From JAGVSZ01 sp035456405 (GTDB lineage: Bacteria; Pseudomonadota; Gammaproteobacteria; Burkholderiales; SG8-39): DNA of 64,000 nucleotides. Position 1 is the first letter of the stretch, and each line of letters begins with the position of its first letter. Below the pieces are notes generated by a model. The model searched no databases, had not been told where the DNA came from, and saw only the letters and a program-made list of their open reading frames with translations. The stretch spans positions 1 through 64,000 of the forward strand of contig DATIDG010000089.1 in the NCBI GenBank assembly GCA_035456405.1, in the 5' to 3' direction. The position numbers were made by a program, and so were the translations under genes. Positions 49,695-57,491 of this stretch are shown piece after piece.

Positions 49695-50683
49695 CACTTC
49701 AGCGCGTTGATCTTCTCCAGCATCCCCTGCGGCCACTCCTTCGCTTCGTCCGAGGCGAGGTAGACCTTCTGCGCGTGCGCGCGGAACGCGTTCTGGTCCG
49801 GGGCATAGACCTGCAGGCCCTGCTTCCTGAAGCCGTCCGCCAGCTCCGCCTCGCGCTTCAGGTGCTCGGCGGCGCTCCACGCGATCGCCTTGTCCGCGGC
49901 CGCCTGGAACGCCTTCTGCCTCGCCGGCGGCATGCCGGTCCAGGTCTTGAGGTTCACCGCGAGCAGGTCATAGCCCACCAGATGCGAGGTCAGCACGATC
50001 TGCGACATGACCTCGTAGAACTTCATGTTCTGCACGTTCGGCAGCGGGTTGTCCTGGCCGTCGATGGCGCCGGTTTGCAGGCCCGTGTACACCTCGGCGT
50101 AGGCCATGGGTGTCGGGTTCGCGCCGAGCGACCGGCCGAGCAGCTGCCAGGCGTCGCCGGGCGGCATCCTGAGCTTGATGCCCGCCAGGTCGGCCGGGGT
50201 ATTGATCTTCTTGTTCGGCTTCAGCCCCACCTGGCGCGTGCCGAAGAAGGTCGGCCCGAGGATCTTGATCCTCACCTGCTCCTCGGCCTGCTTCTTGTAC
50301 TGGGCGCCCAGATCGCTCGACCAGAACGCGCTGAGGTGGTTGGCGTCGCGGAAGAGGTACGCCGAGGTCAGGATCGACCAAGCCGGGATCTGCTTGGAGA
50401 TGTCCTGCGGCGCGATGTTGCCCATCTCCAGGTTGTCGCGCTGCAGGGCGACGAGCTCGGTGCCCTGCTTGAACAGCGAGGCGTTCAGAAACAGGTCGAC
50501 CTTGAAGTCGCCCTCGACCTCCTTCGCGAACATCTGCATCATGTTCGCGCGGATGTCCTTGTCCGAGAACACCGCGGCGAAGCGCAGCGTGGGCTTGGCC
50601 TGCCCCCACGCGGGCAGGGCAGCCGAAGCTGCGAGGGCGGCGCCCGCCTTGAGCGCCGAACGGCGTTTGCTGTCGATACCCAT
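49694..50683 (-). CDS. dctP: TRAP transporter substrate-binding protein (second system)
   Basis: A 329-residue periplasmic receptor. The leader has Lys-Arg-Arg-Ser-Ala-Leu and a hydrophobic stretch ending Pro-Ala-Trp-Gly-Gln-Ala, cleaved near residue 29, possibly Tat-like. Lys-Leu-Arg-Met-Pro-Pro holds the carboxylate-clamping Arg, and Gln-Thr-Gly-Ala-Ile-Asp-Gly-Gln-Asp-Asn-Pro is typical of DctP. First gene of the TRAP unit, 12 bases after the TetR gene. Confidence 0.9.
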   Translation of the reverse strand: MGIDSKRRSALKAGAALAASAALPAWGQAKPTLRFAAVFSDKDIRANMMQMFAKEVEGDFKVDLFLNASLFKQGTELVALQRDNLEMGNIAPQDISKQIPAWSILTSAYLFRDANHLSAFWSSDLGAQYKKQAEEQVRIKILGPTFFGTRQVGLKPNKKINTPADLAGIKLRMPPGDAWQLLGRSLGANPTPMAYAEVYTGLQTGAIDGQDNPLPNVQNMKFYEVMSQIVLTSHLVGYDLLAVNLKTWTGMPPARQKAFQAAADKAIAWSAAEHLKREAELADGFRKQGLQVYAPDQNAFRAHAQKVYLASDEAKEWPQGMLEKINALK

Positions 50684-50695
50684 GCTTGCCCCCTC

Positions 50696-51379
50696 CTATG
50701 AAGTGTGCGGCTGGAAATTCGTCAGGTAGCTGAGGATGATGTCGGCGACGATGTCCCGGCGGCGGGCCACGTCGCCCTTCGCGCCCATGTCGCGCTGGAA
50801 GATGGCGCCGAAGGTGTAGCGGTTGGTCACGTTGAACATGCCGAGGGCGGCGATCGACTTGTGGATCTCGACCGGGTCGACGCCGCGGCGGAAGCGGCCT
50901 TCCGCCTGGCCGCGCGCGAGGACGCGCGCGAGGCGATCGATGATCGGCCGGTTGAGCGTGCGCATCATTCTCGACTTGCGGAGCTGGCGCCCGCGCGCCT
51001 GGTTCTCGGCCACCACGAGGCGCACGAAGCCTTCGTGCGTGAGGTAGTAGTTGTAGGTGAACTCCACGATGCGCCGCACCGCCTCGACGGGCGGCAGGTG
51101 ATCGAGGTCGAGCCTGCCCTCCGCCTCGCGGATCTCGCCGTACACTTGCTCGAGCACCGCGATATACAGCTTCTCCTTGCTGCCGAAGTAGTAGTTGATC
51201 AGCGCCCGGGTGGTGTTGGTGCGCCCAGCGATGGCGTCCATGCTCGCGCCCTTGAAGCCCCGCGCCGCGAATTCGTCGATGGCCGCGGCGACGATGCCGG
51301 CGCGGTTCGCTTCCGGCGCCTTGGGCTTGCGCATCGCGGCACTGCGCCGGACGGCCTCGGCTCTTGGAATTAACGACAT
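50696..51379 (-). CDS. TetR-family regulator
   Basis: A 227-residue regulator. The helix-turn-helix (about 25-70) has Ala-Arg-Gly-Phe-Lys-Gly-Ala-Ser-Met-Asp-Ala-Ile-Ala and Asn-Tyr-Tyr-Phe-Gly-Ser-Lys-Glu-Lys-Leu-Tyr. The C-terminal domain resembles the TetR_C type with Glu-Asn-Gln-Ala-Arg-Gly. It heads the TRAP/dehydrogenase operon and is divergent from the dehydroshikimate dehydratase genes. The annotated ATG lies inside a dyad; the in-frame ATG at 51334 may be the true start. Confidence 0.87.
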   Translation of the reverse strand: MSLIPRAEAVRRSAAMRKPKAPEANRAGIVAAAIDEFAARGFKGASMDAIAGRTNTTRALINYYFGSKEKLYIAVLEQVYGEIREAEGRLDLDHLPPVEAVRRIVEFTYNYYLTHEGFVRLVVAENQARGRQLRKSRMMRTLNRPIIDRLARVLARGQAEGRFRRGVDPVEIHKSIAALGMFNVTNRYTFGAIFQRDMGAKGDVARRRDIVADIILSYLTNFQPHTS

Positions 51380-51389
51380 TGCAAGTTAA
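51370..51389. promoter_or_regulatory. Candidate TetR operator
   Basis: TTAAC-N10-GTTAA is a perfect 5-bp dyad (extended AATTAAC/GTTAAAT, 6 of 7 pairs) in an AT-rich patch unlike the surrounding DNA. It lies in the divergent gap and across the first possible TetR start codon, as expected for autoregulation. Confidence 0.5.
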
Positions 51390-51460
51390 ATTTAGCAGGG
51401 TCGCCAATTTATGGCAATGCGCCGGCCGGGGCGGTTGCCGCACGGCCCGAAAGGACTAGA

Positions 51461-52345
51461 GTGCCGCCCATGACTTCCAAGGAAGCGCTGCCCGAGCCGA
51501 CCAACCCCCTCGGCGTCGACGGCATCGAGTTCATCGAGTACGCGACCGCGCAGCCCCAGGCGCTCGGCACGGTGCTGCAGTCGATGGGGTTCATGCCGGT
51601 CGCGCGGCACCGCTCGCGCGAGGTGATGCTTTACCGGCAGGGCACGATGAACCTGATCGTCAATGCGCACCCGGAAGCGCTGCTCGGGGTGGCGGCACCG
51701 ACCGATACGCCGGAGCTGAAGGCGATCGCCCTGCGTGTGCGCGACGCCGGCTACGCATGGCATCACGCGATCGACCTCGGCGCGTGGGAGATTCCCACCC
51801 GCGCATCGGCGATGGAGCTGAACATTCCCGGCGTGCGCGGGGTGGGAGGCAGCCTGCTCTACTTCGTCGACCGCTACACGGACTTCTCGATCTACGACGT
51901 CGACTTCGTTCCCCTGCCCGGCGTCGAGCGCCAACCGCCGGCGCTCGCCGGGCTGCACTACTTTGGCGTGGTCCAGACCATCGGCCCCGACCGGACCGCG
52001 GACTGGGTGGACTTCTATCGGACCCTCCTCGATTTCTCGGTGCTGCCGACGGGGCAGTACTTCGGGATCCTCCCGAAGGGCACGCTGCTCGAGAGCCCGT
52101 GCCACAAGTTCTACCTGCAGCTCATCGAGCCGCCGCCGGGCTCCGACGACATCGTCTGGACCGAAGGCCTGCTCCGCATCGGGCTCGGCGCGGCAGACGT
52201 GCTGGCCGCCACGCGCGCGCTCAAGAGTCGCGGCGTGGTGTTCGTGGACCGCGGTGCGGTGCACACGAGCGAGAAAGGCGCCTTGACCCAGGTCTATCTC
52301 GGCGGCGTGACCTTCGAGCTGGTCGTCAGCCATCTCCGGCCGTGA
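51461..52345 (+). CDS. 4-hydroxyphenylpyruvate dioxygenase-like VOC protein (QuiC C-domain type)
   Basis: A 294-residue two-module VOC protein. It begins Asn-Pro-Leu-Gly-Val-Asp-Gly-Ile-Glu-Phe-Ile-Glu-Tyr-Ala (after about 15 residues), and has candidate metal ligands His in Gly-Leu-His-Tyr-Phe-Gly-Val-Val (about 166), His in Cys-His-Lys-Phe-Tyr and Glu in Thr-Phe-Glu-Leu-Val. It matches the HPPD-like half of two-domain dehydroshikimate dehydratases; true HPPDs are longer (about 350). Start: a GTG at 51461 has AAGGA 5 bases before; an ATG at 51470 is possible. TAGAGT at 51456-51461 could be a -10 box with leaderless initiation. It overlaps the next gene by GTGA. Confidence 0.78.
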   Translation: MPPMTSKEALPEPTNPLGVDGIEFIEYATAQPQALGTVLQSMGFMPVARHRSREVMLYRQGTMNLIVNAHPEALLGVAAPTDTPELKAIALRVRDAGYAWHHAIDLGAWEIPTRASAMELNIPGVRGVGGSLLYFVDRYTDFSIYDVDFVPLPGVERQPPALAGLHYFGVVQTIGPDRTADWVDFYRTLLDFSVLPTGQYFGILPKGTLLESPCHKFYLQLIEPPPGSDDIVWTEGLLRIGLGAADVLAATRALKSRGVVFVDRGAVHTSEKGALTQVYLGGVTFELVVSHLRP

Positions 52346-53217
52346 ACCTCGATCACTTCGGGATGGACACCATCACGCTGGCCGGGACGCTGGAGGGGAA
52401 GCTCCGCGCGGTGCGCGACGCGGGCTTCACGCAGATCATGCTCTCGGCGCGCGACATCGTGGGACACCCCGACGGCGAAGCCGCTGCAGTCGAGGCCGTG
52501 CGCGAGAGCGGGCTGCGCGTCACCGGGTTCCAGGTATTGCGTGACTTCGAGGGGCTGTCCGGCCACCTGCACGCCTACAAGGTCGACGTCGCCAAGGCCA
52601 TGCTCGGGATGTGCCGCGACGTGGGCTCGGAGCTCTTGCTCGTGTGCTCGTCGACCCTGACCCATGGCAGCGGCGAACCGGAGCTCGTCGTGCGCGACCT
52701 GCGCAAGCTCGCGATGCTCGCGGTGCCTCTCGGCATCCGCATCGCCTATGAAGCGCTGTCGTGGGGCAAGCACATCAACGAGTATCCGCAAGCCTGGGAC
52801 CTCGTGGCGCGCGCCGATCGCGCCAATCTCGGGCTCGCGCTCGACTCGTTTCATGCGCTGGCCACCGGCGCAGCGCTCGACGCGCTCGAGGACGTGGACC
52901 CGGCGAAGATCTTCCTCGTGCAGCTCGCCGACTTCATGTGGCAGGAAGTGCGCTCGTTCGAGGAGCGCATGGATACCGCGCGGCACTTCCGCGTCTTTCC
53001 GGGCGAGGGGGTGCACGGCGTACAGGTTGCGGAACTGGTGCGCCGCCTCGACCGGATGGGTTACCGCGGCGACTACAGCTTCGAGGTGTTCAACGACGAC
53101 TACGTGCAGCTCCCGCTGCCGGTGGTCGCCGAGCGCGCGCGGCAATCTGTGAGGTGGCTCACCGGTCTCGTGCCGCGCCGCAGCCTGCCGCGTCGCCGGG
53201 CGGCGGACCCGAGCTAG
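52342..53217 (+). CDS. 3-dehydroshikimate dehydratase-type TIM barrel
   Basis: A 291-residue sugar-phosphate-isomerase-like barrel. The four metal ligands of QuiC dehydratases are in place: Glu137 (Ala-Tyr-Glu-Ala-Leu-Ser-Trp-Gly), Asp168 (Leu-Asp-Ser-Phe-His-Ala-Leu), Gln194 (Val-Gln-Leu-Ala-Asp) and Glu248 (Phe-Glu-Val-Phe-Asn-Asp). It converts 3-dehydroshikimate to protocatechuate. The GTG start overlaps the HPPD-like gene stop by four bases. In Pseudomonas QuiC and Corynebacterium QsuB the two halves are one protein with the barrel first; here they are separate and the order is reversed. Confidence 0.83.
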   Translation: MNLDHFGMDTITLAGTLEGKLRAVRDAGFTQIMLSARDIVGHPDGEAAAVEAVRESGLRVTGFQVLRDFEGLSGHLHAYKVDVAKAMLGMCRDVGSELLLVCSSTLTHGSGEPELVVRDLRKLAMLAVPLGIRIAYEALSWGKHINEYPQAWDLVARADRANLGLALDSFHALATGAALDALEDVDPAKIFLVQLADFMWQEVRSFEERMDTARHFRVFPGEGVHGVQVAELVRRLDRMGYRGDYSFEVFNDDYVQLPLPVVAERARQSVRWLTGLVPRRSLPRRRAADPS

Positions 53218-53235
53218 CGCACGCCCTTGCTGCCG

Positions 53236-53706
53236 TCACCGCACCGCGTAGAAATCCAGGATCACGCGCTCGCGAGTGCGCACGCCGGTGCAGACTGCGA
53301 TCGTCCGGTTGAGCCACGCATGCTCCGGCGCCGCCGTCTCGAACGTCGGCGCAGCGCGGAAGTAGTACAGCGCCGGGTCGACGTCCTCGCCGCGCGCGAT
53401 GCGCATCAACAGCTCGGGCGGCCCGTGCCGGTATCCGAAGTTCTGCACGTAGATGAGGGCGCCGTCCTGCGCCTCGATCGTGTAGCGCGCCTCGAGCACC
53501 GCGGTGCCGTCGTCGCGCACGATCTGCCAGTCCGCGCCCCCGGGCAGGATGCGTCCGGAAAGCTTCGGCCCGCTCACCTCGCCGCCAGTGATGTCGACGA
53601 TGCGGCGCTCCCCGAGCGGCGTGCGGCCGAGCGAGCGCGGCGCGGCCACCGCGACGCTGGCGCGGAACATCGGTTCGAGCTGCGGCTTCGGCGGGTCGTG
53701 GGCCAC
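53236..53706 (-). CDS. DUF3237 (UPF0311) family protein
   Basis: A 156-residue protein of unknown function. Leu-Gly-Arg-Thr-Pro-Leu-Gly-Glu-Arg-Arg-Ile-Val, Leu-Pro-Gly-Gly-Ala-Asp-Trp-Gln and Ala-Leu-Ile-Tyr-Val-Gln-Asn-x-Gly are the family's conserved blocks. The GTG start at 53706 is chosen because GGGGAGGG lies 7 bases before it; an earlier ATG has no site and adds unlike residues. It is convergent with the dehydratase gene, 18 bases apart. Confidence 0.83.
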   Translation of the reverse strand: MAHDPPKPQLEPMFRASVAVAAPRSLGRTPLGERRIVDITGGEVSGPKLSGRILPGGADWQIVRDDGTAVLEARYTIEAQDGALIYVQNFGYRHGPPELLMRIARGEDVDPALYYFRAAPTFETAAPEHAWLNRTIAVCTGVRTRERVILDFYAVR

Positions 53707-53792
53707 GGCGCGCCCTCCCCGGCGCGGCGCATCGCCGTGCAGCTTAGCGCGGGCGCCCGCGTGCGACAATCGCGCCGGAAAGGACGGGGCCC

Positions 53793-54569
53793 ATGAGCGT
53801 ACGAAAGCTCCTCGATCTCAGCGGCAGGATTGCGCTCGTCACCGGCGGCTCGCGCGGGCTCGGGCTGCAGGTCGCAGCGGGCCTCGGCGAGATGGGCGCG
53901 AAGGTGGCGATCACTGCGCGGAAAGCCGACGAGCTCGAGGCGGCCCGCGCGCAGCTCGTGCGCGAAGGCGTCGAGGCGCTCCCCCTCACCTGCGACCTGT
54001 CGAAGCCGGAGGCGATCGAGCCGCTCGTCGACGCGGTGCTCGCGAAGTACGGGCAGATCGACATCCTCGTCAACAACGCGGGCGCGACCTGGGGCGCACC
54101 CGCCGAGGAACACCCGCTCGAGGCCTGGCAGAAGCTCGTGAACCTCAACCTCACCGCGGCGTTCGTCGCTTGCCAGACGGTCGGGAGGAAGTCGATGATC
54201 CCGCGCCGCCACGGCCGGATCATCAACATGGCATCGATTGCCGGCCTGCGCGGCAACCTTCCGGACAAGCTGCGCACCATCGCGTACAACACCACCAAGG
54301 GCGGTCTCGTCAACTTCACGCGCGCCCTCGCGGGCGAGTGGGGCCAGTACGGCATCACGGTGAACGCGATCGCTCCGGGTTTCTTTCCGTCGAGAATGAC
54401 GAAAGGGTCGCTTGAGCGCATCGCCGATCAGGTGATTGCCGCGACGCCTCTGCGCCGTCTGGGCGGCGACGAGGACTTGAAAGGGCTCGCGGTGCTCCTC
54501 GCCTCGGATGCATCGCAGCACATCACGGGCCAGATCGTCGCGGTGGACGGCGGCGCGAGTGTCGTCTAG
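53793..54569 (+). CDS. Short-chain dehydrogenase/reductase
   Basis: A 258-residue SDR. Thr-Gly-Gly-Ser-Arg-Gly-Leu-Gly (17-24), Asn-Asn-Ala-Gly, catalytic Ser in Asn-Met-Ala-Ser-Ile and Tyr-Asn-Thr-Thr-Lys are present. Its form, with a variable insert before the Tyr, is that of gluconate-5-dehydrogenase-like or RhlG-type enzymes; the substrate is unknown. AAGGACGG precedes the ATG. Confidence 0.88.
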   Translation: MSVRKLLDLSGRIALVTGGSRGLGLQVAAGLGEMGAKVAITARKADELEAARAQLVREGVEALPLTCDLSKPEAIEPLVDAVLAKYGQIDILVNNAGATWGAPAEEHPLEAWQKLVNLNLTAAFVACQTVGRKSMIPRRHGRIINMASIAGLRGNLPDKLRTIAYNTTKGGLVNFTRALAGEWGQYGITVNAIAPGFFPSRMTKGSLERIADQVIAATPLRRLGGDEDLKGLAVLLASDASQHITGQIVAVDGGASVV

Positions 54570-54594
54570 AAGCAAGACGGCACAGCGCTTGCTT
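54570..54594 (+). terminator. Weak hairpin after the SDR gene
   Basis: AAGCAAG pairs with CTTGCTT (7 bp, 11-base loop) directly after the stop codon. There is no T run beyond the stem. It probably separates the SDR from the thioesterase transcript. Confidence 0.4.
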
Positions 54595-54619
54595 CGCCAA
54601 CGTGATCGGGAACACGCTT

Positions 54620-54658
54620 GTCGACAACAGTCGCCTCGCCCTGCTATAACACCGGACA
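54620..54658 (+). promoter_or_regulatory. Putative promoter of the thioesterase gene
   Basis: TCGACA and TATAAC, about 18 bases apart, precede the ATG at 54687 and fit a moderate sigma-70 promoter. It lies just past the hairpin that follows the SDR gene. Confidence 0.4.
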
Positions 54659-54686
54659 TGTCTACCGTTACGGCCGTCTTCGCTCG

Positions 54687-55088
54687 ATGACCACTCAGTC
54701 GCTCTCGCGCGTCCGCATCCCGTTCGTCGAGCATCTCGGCATCCGCCTCACCGAGCAGTCGAAGGAGCGTGCGTCGATCGTTCTCGACAAGCGGCCCGAG
54801 CTCCTCAACAGCTGGGGCGCGGCGCACGGCGGCGTGGTGATGACGATGCTCGACTACGTGATGAGCGCCGCGGTGCGCGGCCACTACGGCGTCGACGGTG
54901 GTGTCCTCACCGTCGATCTGAGCGTCGGATTCATGAACGCCGGCACCTCGAACCACATCTTCGCGGAGGGGCGCGTGCTGCACGGCGGCCAGTCCACCGC
55001 ATTCTGCGAGGCAGCGGCGCGCGACGAAGGCGGCAAGCTCCTCGCCAAGGCCATCGGCACCTTCAAGCTGCTCGGCGAGAAGAAGTAG
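54687..55088 (+). CDS. PaaI-family hotdog thioesterase
   Basis: A 133-residue hotdog protein. Asn-Ser-Trp-Gly-Ala-Ala-His-Gly-Gly-Val-Val-Met-Thr-Met-Leu-Asp is the PaaI active-site segment (Asn, His-Gly-Gly, Asp), and Gly-Lys-Leu-Leu-Ala-Lys-Ala-x-Gly-Thr-Phe ends the domain. An acyl-CoA thioesterase of unknown substrate. It is convergent with an SDR gene. Confidence 0.85.
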   Translation: MTTQSLSRVRIPFVEHLGIRLTEQSKERASIVLDKRPELLNSWGAAHGGVVMTMLDYVMSAAVRGHYGVDGGVLTVDLSVGFMNAGTSNHIFAEGRVLHGGQSTAFCEAAARDEGGKLLAKAIGTFKLLGEKK

Positions 55089-55149
55089 TCCTGCTCGCTC
55101 CGGCGATCCGAACGACTGCGCGGCCGGTTCCGCACGCGCGGCCGCGCCG

Positions 55150-55926
55150 TCAAGCCACCTCGGGCCCGAGCCGCAGCTCTTTGCCACCGAGCAACAGCCG
55201 GTTCCAGGTGGGAGTGATCACGATCTCGTTCAGGCACACGTGCGGCGGCATCTCCGCGACGAAGCGGATCGTGCGCCCGAGGTCGTCGGCCTTCAGCATC
55301 CGGTCCATGTCCTCCTGCGAGGGCGGCACCGGGCGCGTCTTGAGGATCGGCGTCGCCACCTCGCCGGGATAGATCACGCACCCGCGGATGCCGTGCATGC
55401 CCTCCTCGAGGTTGAGGTGGTGCGTGATCGTCGCCATCGCGTGCTTGCTCGCACCGTACGCGGGGCCGCCGAGGTAGCCGACCCAGCGCCCGAGCCACGA
55501 CGCGATGTTGATCACCAGCCCGCCCTTCTGCGCGCGCATCGCCGGCAGGACCGCCGTCATGCAGTAGAGCGCGCCGTTCAGGTTGACGGCGATCACCTTG
55601 TCCCAGTCCTCCGGGACGAGGTCCTTGTAGAAGCGCTTCGGGATGTTGAGCCCGGCGCTGTTCACGAGGATGTCGCAGCGGCCGTGGCGGTCGAGCAGCT
55701 CCCTCGCCGCATGTGCGACCTGCTTCTTGTCGGCGACGTCGAGCGGGAGCTTCTCCACCTCGCCCCCGGCGTCCGTCACGAGCCTGCGAGTCTCCTCGAG
55801 CATCTCCGCGCGGCGCCCCGAGATGACGACGCGCGCGCCGGCTTTCGCCAGCTCGACCGCGCCCGCCTGCCCGATGCCGCTGCCCGCGCCGGTGAGCCAG
55901 GCGACCTTGCCGCCGAGCGTTGCCAT
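55150..55926 (-). CDS. Short-chain dehydrogenase/reductase
   Basis: A 258-residue SDR. Thr-Gly-Ala-Gly-Ser-Gly-Ile-Gly (12-19), Asn-Ser-Ala-Gly (Ser for the usual Asn), Ile-Ala-Ser-Trp and catalytic Tyr-Gly-Ala-Ser-Lys are seen. An Arg pair after strand 2 (Ser-Gly-Arg-Arg) suggests NADP. It follows the GST gene by 12 bases; the pair may be co-expressed. Confidence 0.87.
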   Translation of the reverse strand: MATLGGKVAWLTGAGSGIGQAGAVELAKAGARVVISGRRAEMLEETRRLVTDAGGEVEKLPLDVADKKQVAHAARELLDRHGRCDILVNSAGLNIPKRFYKDLVPEDWDKVIAVNLNGALYCMTAVLPAMRAQKGGLVINIASWLGRWVGYLGGPAYGASKHAMATITHHLNLEEGMHGIRGCVIYPGEVATPILKTRPVPPSQEDMDRMLKADDLGRTIRFVAEMPPHVCLNEIVITPTWNRLLLGGKELRLGPEVA

Positions 55927-55938
55927 GTGTTGCCCTCC

Positions 55939-56634
55939 TCAGCGTTTCTGGTACTGCGTCGCCCCGAACATGACTTCGCGCTGCTCGGGCGTGAGCGGGG
56001 TCGTGCGGCGCCGCTCGGCCAGGACCGCGAGGCCGCGCTTGACCGCCGGACGCTCGTTGATCCTCTCGAACCAGCGCCTCACGTTCGGATACTCGTCCAT
56101 GTTGACGCCCTGCCGCTCGTACGAACGCAGCCACGGCATGATCGCCATGTCGGCGATCGTGTAGTCGCGGCAGGCGACGTAGGGGCTGTCGCCGAGGCGC
56201 TTGTCGAGGATGCCATAGAGCCGGTTCGCCTCGTTGCGGTAGCGGTTCACCGCGTACTCGATTCTCTCCACGGCGTAACCGAGGAAGTGGTGCGCCTGGC
56301 CGAGCATCGGCCCGATGTGGCCCATTTGGAACATGGTCCACTGCAGCACCGACCAGCGGTCGCGCAGGTCCTCCGGCAGGAACTTTCCGGTCTTCGACGC
56401 GAGGTAGAAGAGGATCGCGCCCGACTCGAACATCGACATCGGCTTACCGCCGGGACCATCGGAATCGACGATCGCGGGAATCTTGTTGTTCGGGCTGATC
56501 TTCAGAAACTCCGGCTTGAACTGGTCGCCGGCCTGGATGTCGACGGCATGCACCCGGTACGGCAGACCGGTCTCCTCGAGCATGATGTGAACCTTGTGGC
56601 CGTTGGGCGTCGGCCAGGTGTAGATGTCGATCAA
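55939..56634 (-). CDS. Glutathione S-transferase, YfcG/GstB type
   Basis: A 231-residue GST. Thr-Trp-Pro-Thr-Pro-Asn-Gly-His-Lys-Val at 6-15 is the N-terminal site of Nu-class enzymes such as YfcG, which act as disulfide-bond reductases with two glutathiones. Asn-Lys-Ile-Pro-Ala-Ile-Val-Asp and Phe-Glu-Ser-Gly-Ala complete the glutathione site; the C-domain has Tyr-Thr-Ile-Ala-Asp-Met-Ala. No thiol is needed for this class. Confidence 0.88.
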   Translation of the reverse strand: MIDIYTWPTPNGHKVHIMLEETGLPYRVHAVDIQAGDQFKPEFLKISPNNKIPAIVDSDGPGGKPMSMFESGAILFYLASKTGKFLPEDLRDRWSVLQWTMFQMGHIGPMLGQAHHFLGYAVERIEYAVNRYRNEANRLYGILDKRLGDSPYVACRDYTIADMAIMPWLRSYERQGVNMDEYPNVRRWFERINERPAVKRGLAVLAERRRTTPLTPEQREVMFGATQYQKR

Positions 56635-56795
56635 GGGCGCGCTCCTCTGCGTGGTCGGACGGCGGAGCGCGCATTATAGGTGCGCGGCAATGCGCGCACG
56701 CTCAAGTGGAGAGGGGCGCGTCCCCGCGCCGAATGGGGAGAACGAGCGAAACGAAGCGGGGGATCTCGAGTCCCCCGCCGCGTCAACGGCTGAGC

Positions 56796-56815
56796 GGCCC
56801 CTCGGCCGAGGGGCC
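56796..56815. terminator. Perfect 20-base palindrome after the TonB-domain gene
   Basis: GGCCCCTCGGCCGAGGGGCC is fully self-complementary and lies 10 bases after the stop of the minus-strand TonB-domain gene. No T run follows. It may serve as a terminator or 3' stabiliser. Confidence 0.45.
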
Positions 56816-56824
56816 CCCGGGTTG

Positions 56825-57370
56825 CTACTTCTTCGCGGTGCGCGTCTCGACCGGCAGCGTCGGCGCCCACTCTTTCGGCTGCATGCTGCGCACCTGGTAT
56901 CGGCCGTCTTGCCGGAAGAGCCACGTCTCCAGGAAGCGCACCGACTGCTGCCCGCCGAGCACGGCCTCGGACGGCGCCGGGAAGCGTCCGACCTTGCGCA
57001 CGCTCGCAAGCGCGGTCTGCTCGAGATCCTTGTAGCCGTTCGAGCGCCACAGCTTGAGGGCGGTGACGTTGCCTTGATGGTCGATCGTCACGTCGAGGAC
57101 GATGACCCCTTTCAGGATGACTGGCAGGGAATCGGCAAGCTGGCCCTTGCCGGCCTCCGTCACGCGCTCGGCGAAGTGGCGCTTGTACGCGTCGATCGTG
57201 GTTCCGGTCGAGACCTGAAATGCCGCGGCGGGACGCGGGCTCATCGTGGCCGCCGCGGCGGCGACCGCCTCGGGCGTAGGCGCCGCCTCGTCCGCGTGCG
57301 CAAGCCAGGTCGAGCCTGCGAAGAGCGCCGCGCCAAGCACGGCCGAGAGTACGACATCGTTGCGACGCAT
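56825..57370 (-). CDS. Periplasmic protein with TonB C-terminal domain
   Basis: A 181-residue exported protein. The signal peptide ends near residue 26 (Trp-Leu-Ala-His-Ala). The segment Val-Leu-Asp-Val-Thr-Ile-Asp-x-x-Gly-Asn-Val-Thr and a later Leu-Glu-Gln-Thr-Ala-Leu-Ala-Ser-Val-Arg (about 95-135) form a TonB C-terminal fold. It lacks the Pro-rich linker and membrane anchor of TonB, so it is not a classical energy transducer. Function unknown. Confidence 0.78.
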   Translation of the reverse strand: MRRNDVVLSAVLGAALFAGSTWLAHADEAAPTPEAVAAAAATMSPRPAAAFQVSTGTTIDAYKRHFAERVTEAGKGQLADSLPVILKGVIVLDVTIDHQGNVTALKLWRSNGYKDLEQTALASVRKVGRFPAPSEAVLGGQQSVRFLETWLFRQDGRYQVRSMQPKEWAPTLPVETRTAKK

Positions 57371-57491
57371 GGTGCCTCCCCTGCTAGATGCACTTGATGG
57401 AGGGGCAGGCTAGCATCGCCGGCGCGGCAAGGGCTATGCCAACGTCATCGTTCGTGAAGGAATCCCCGGGCCTGTCGGAGGACGGACAGGG

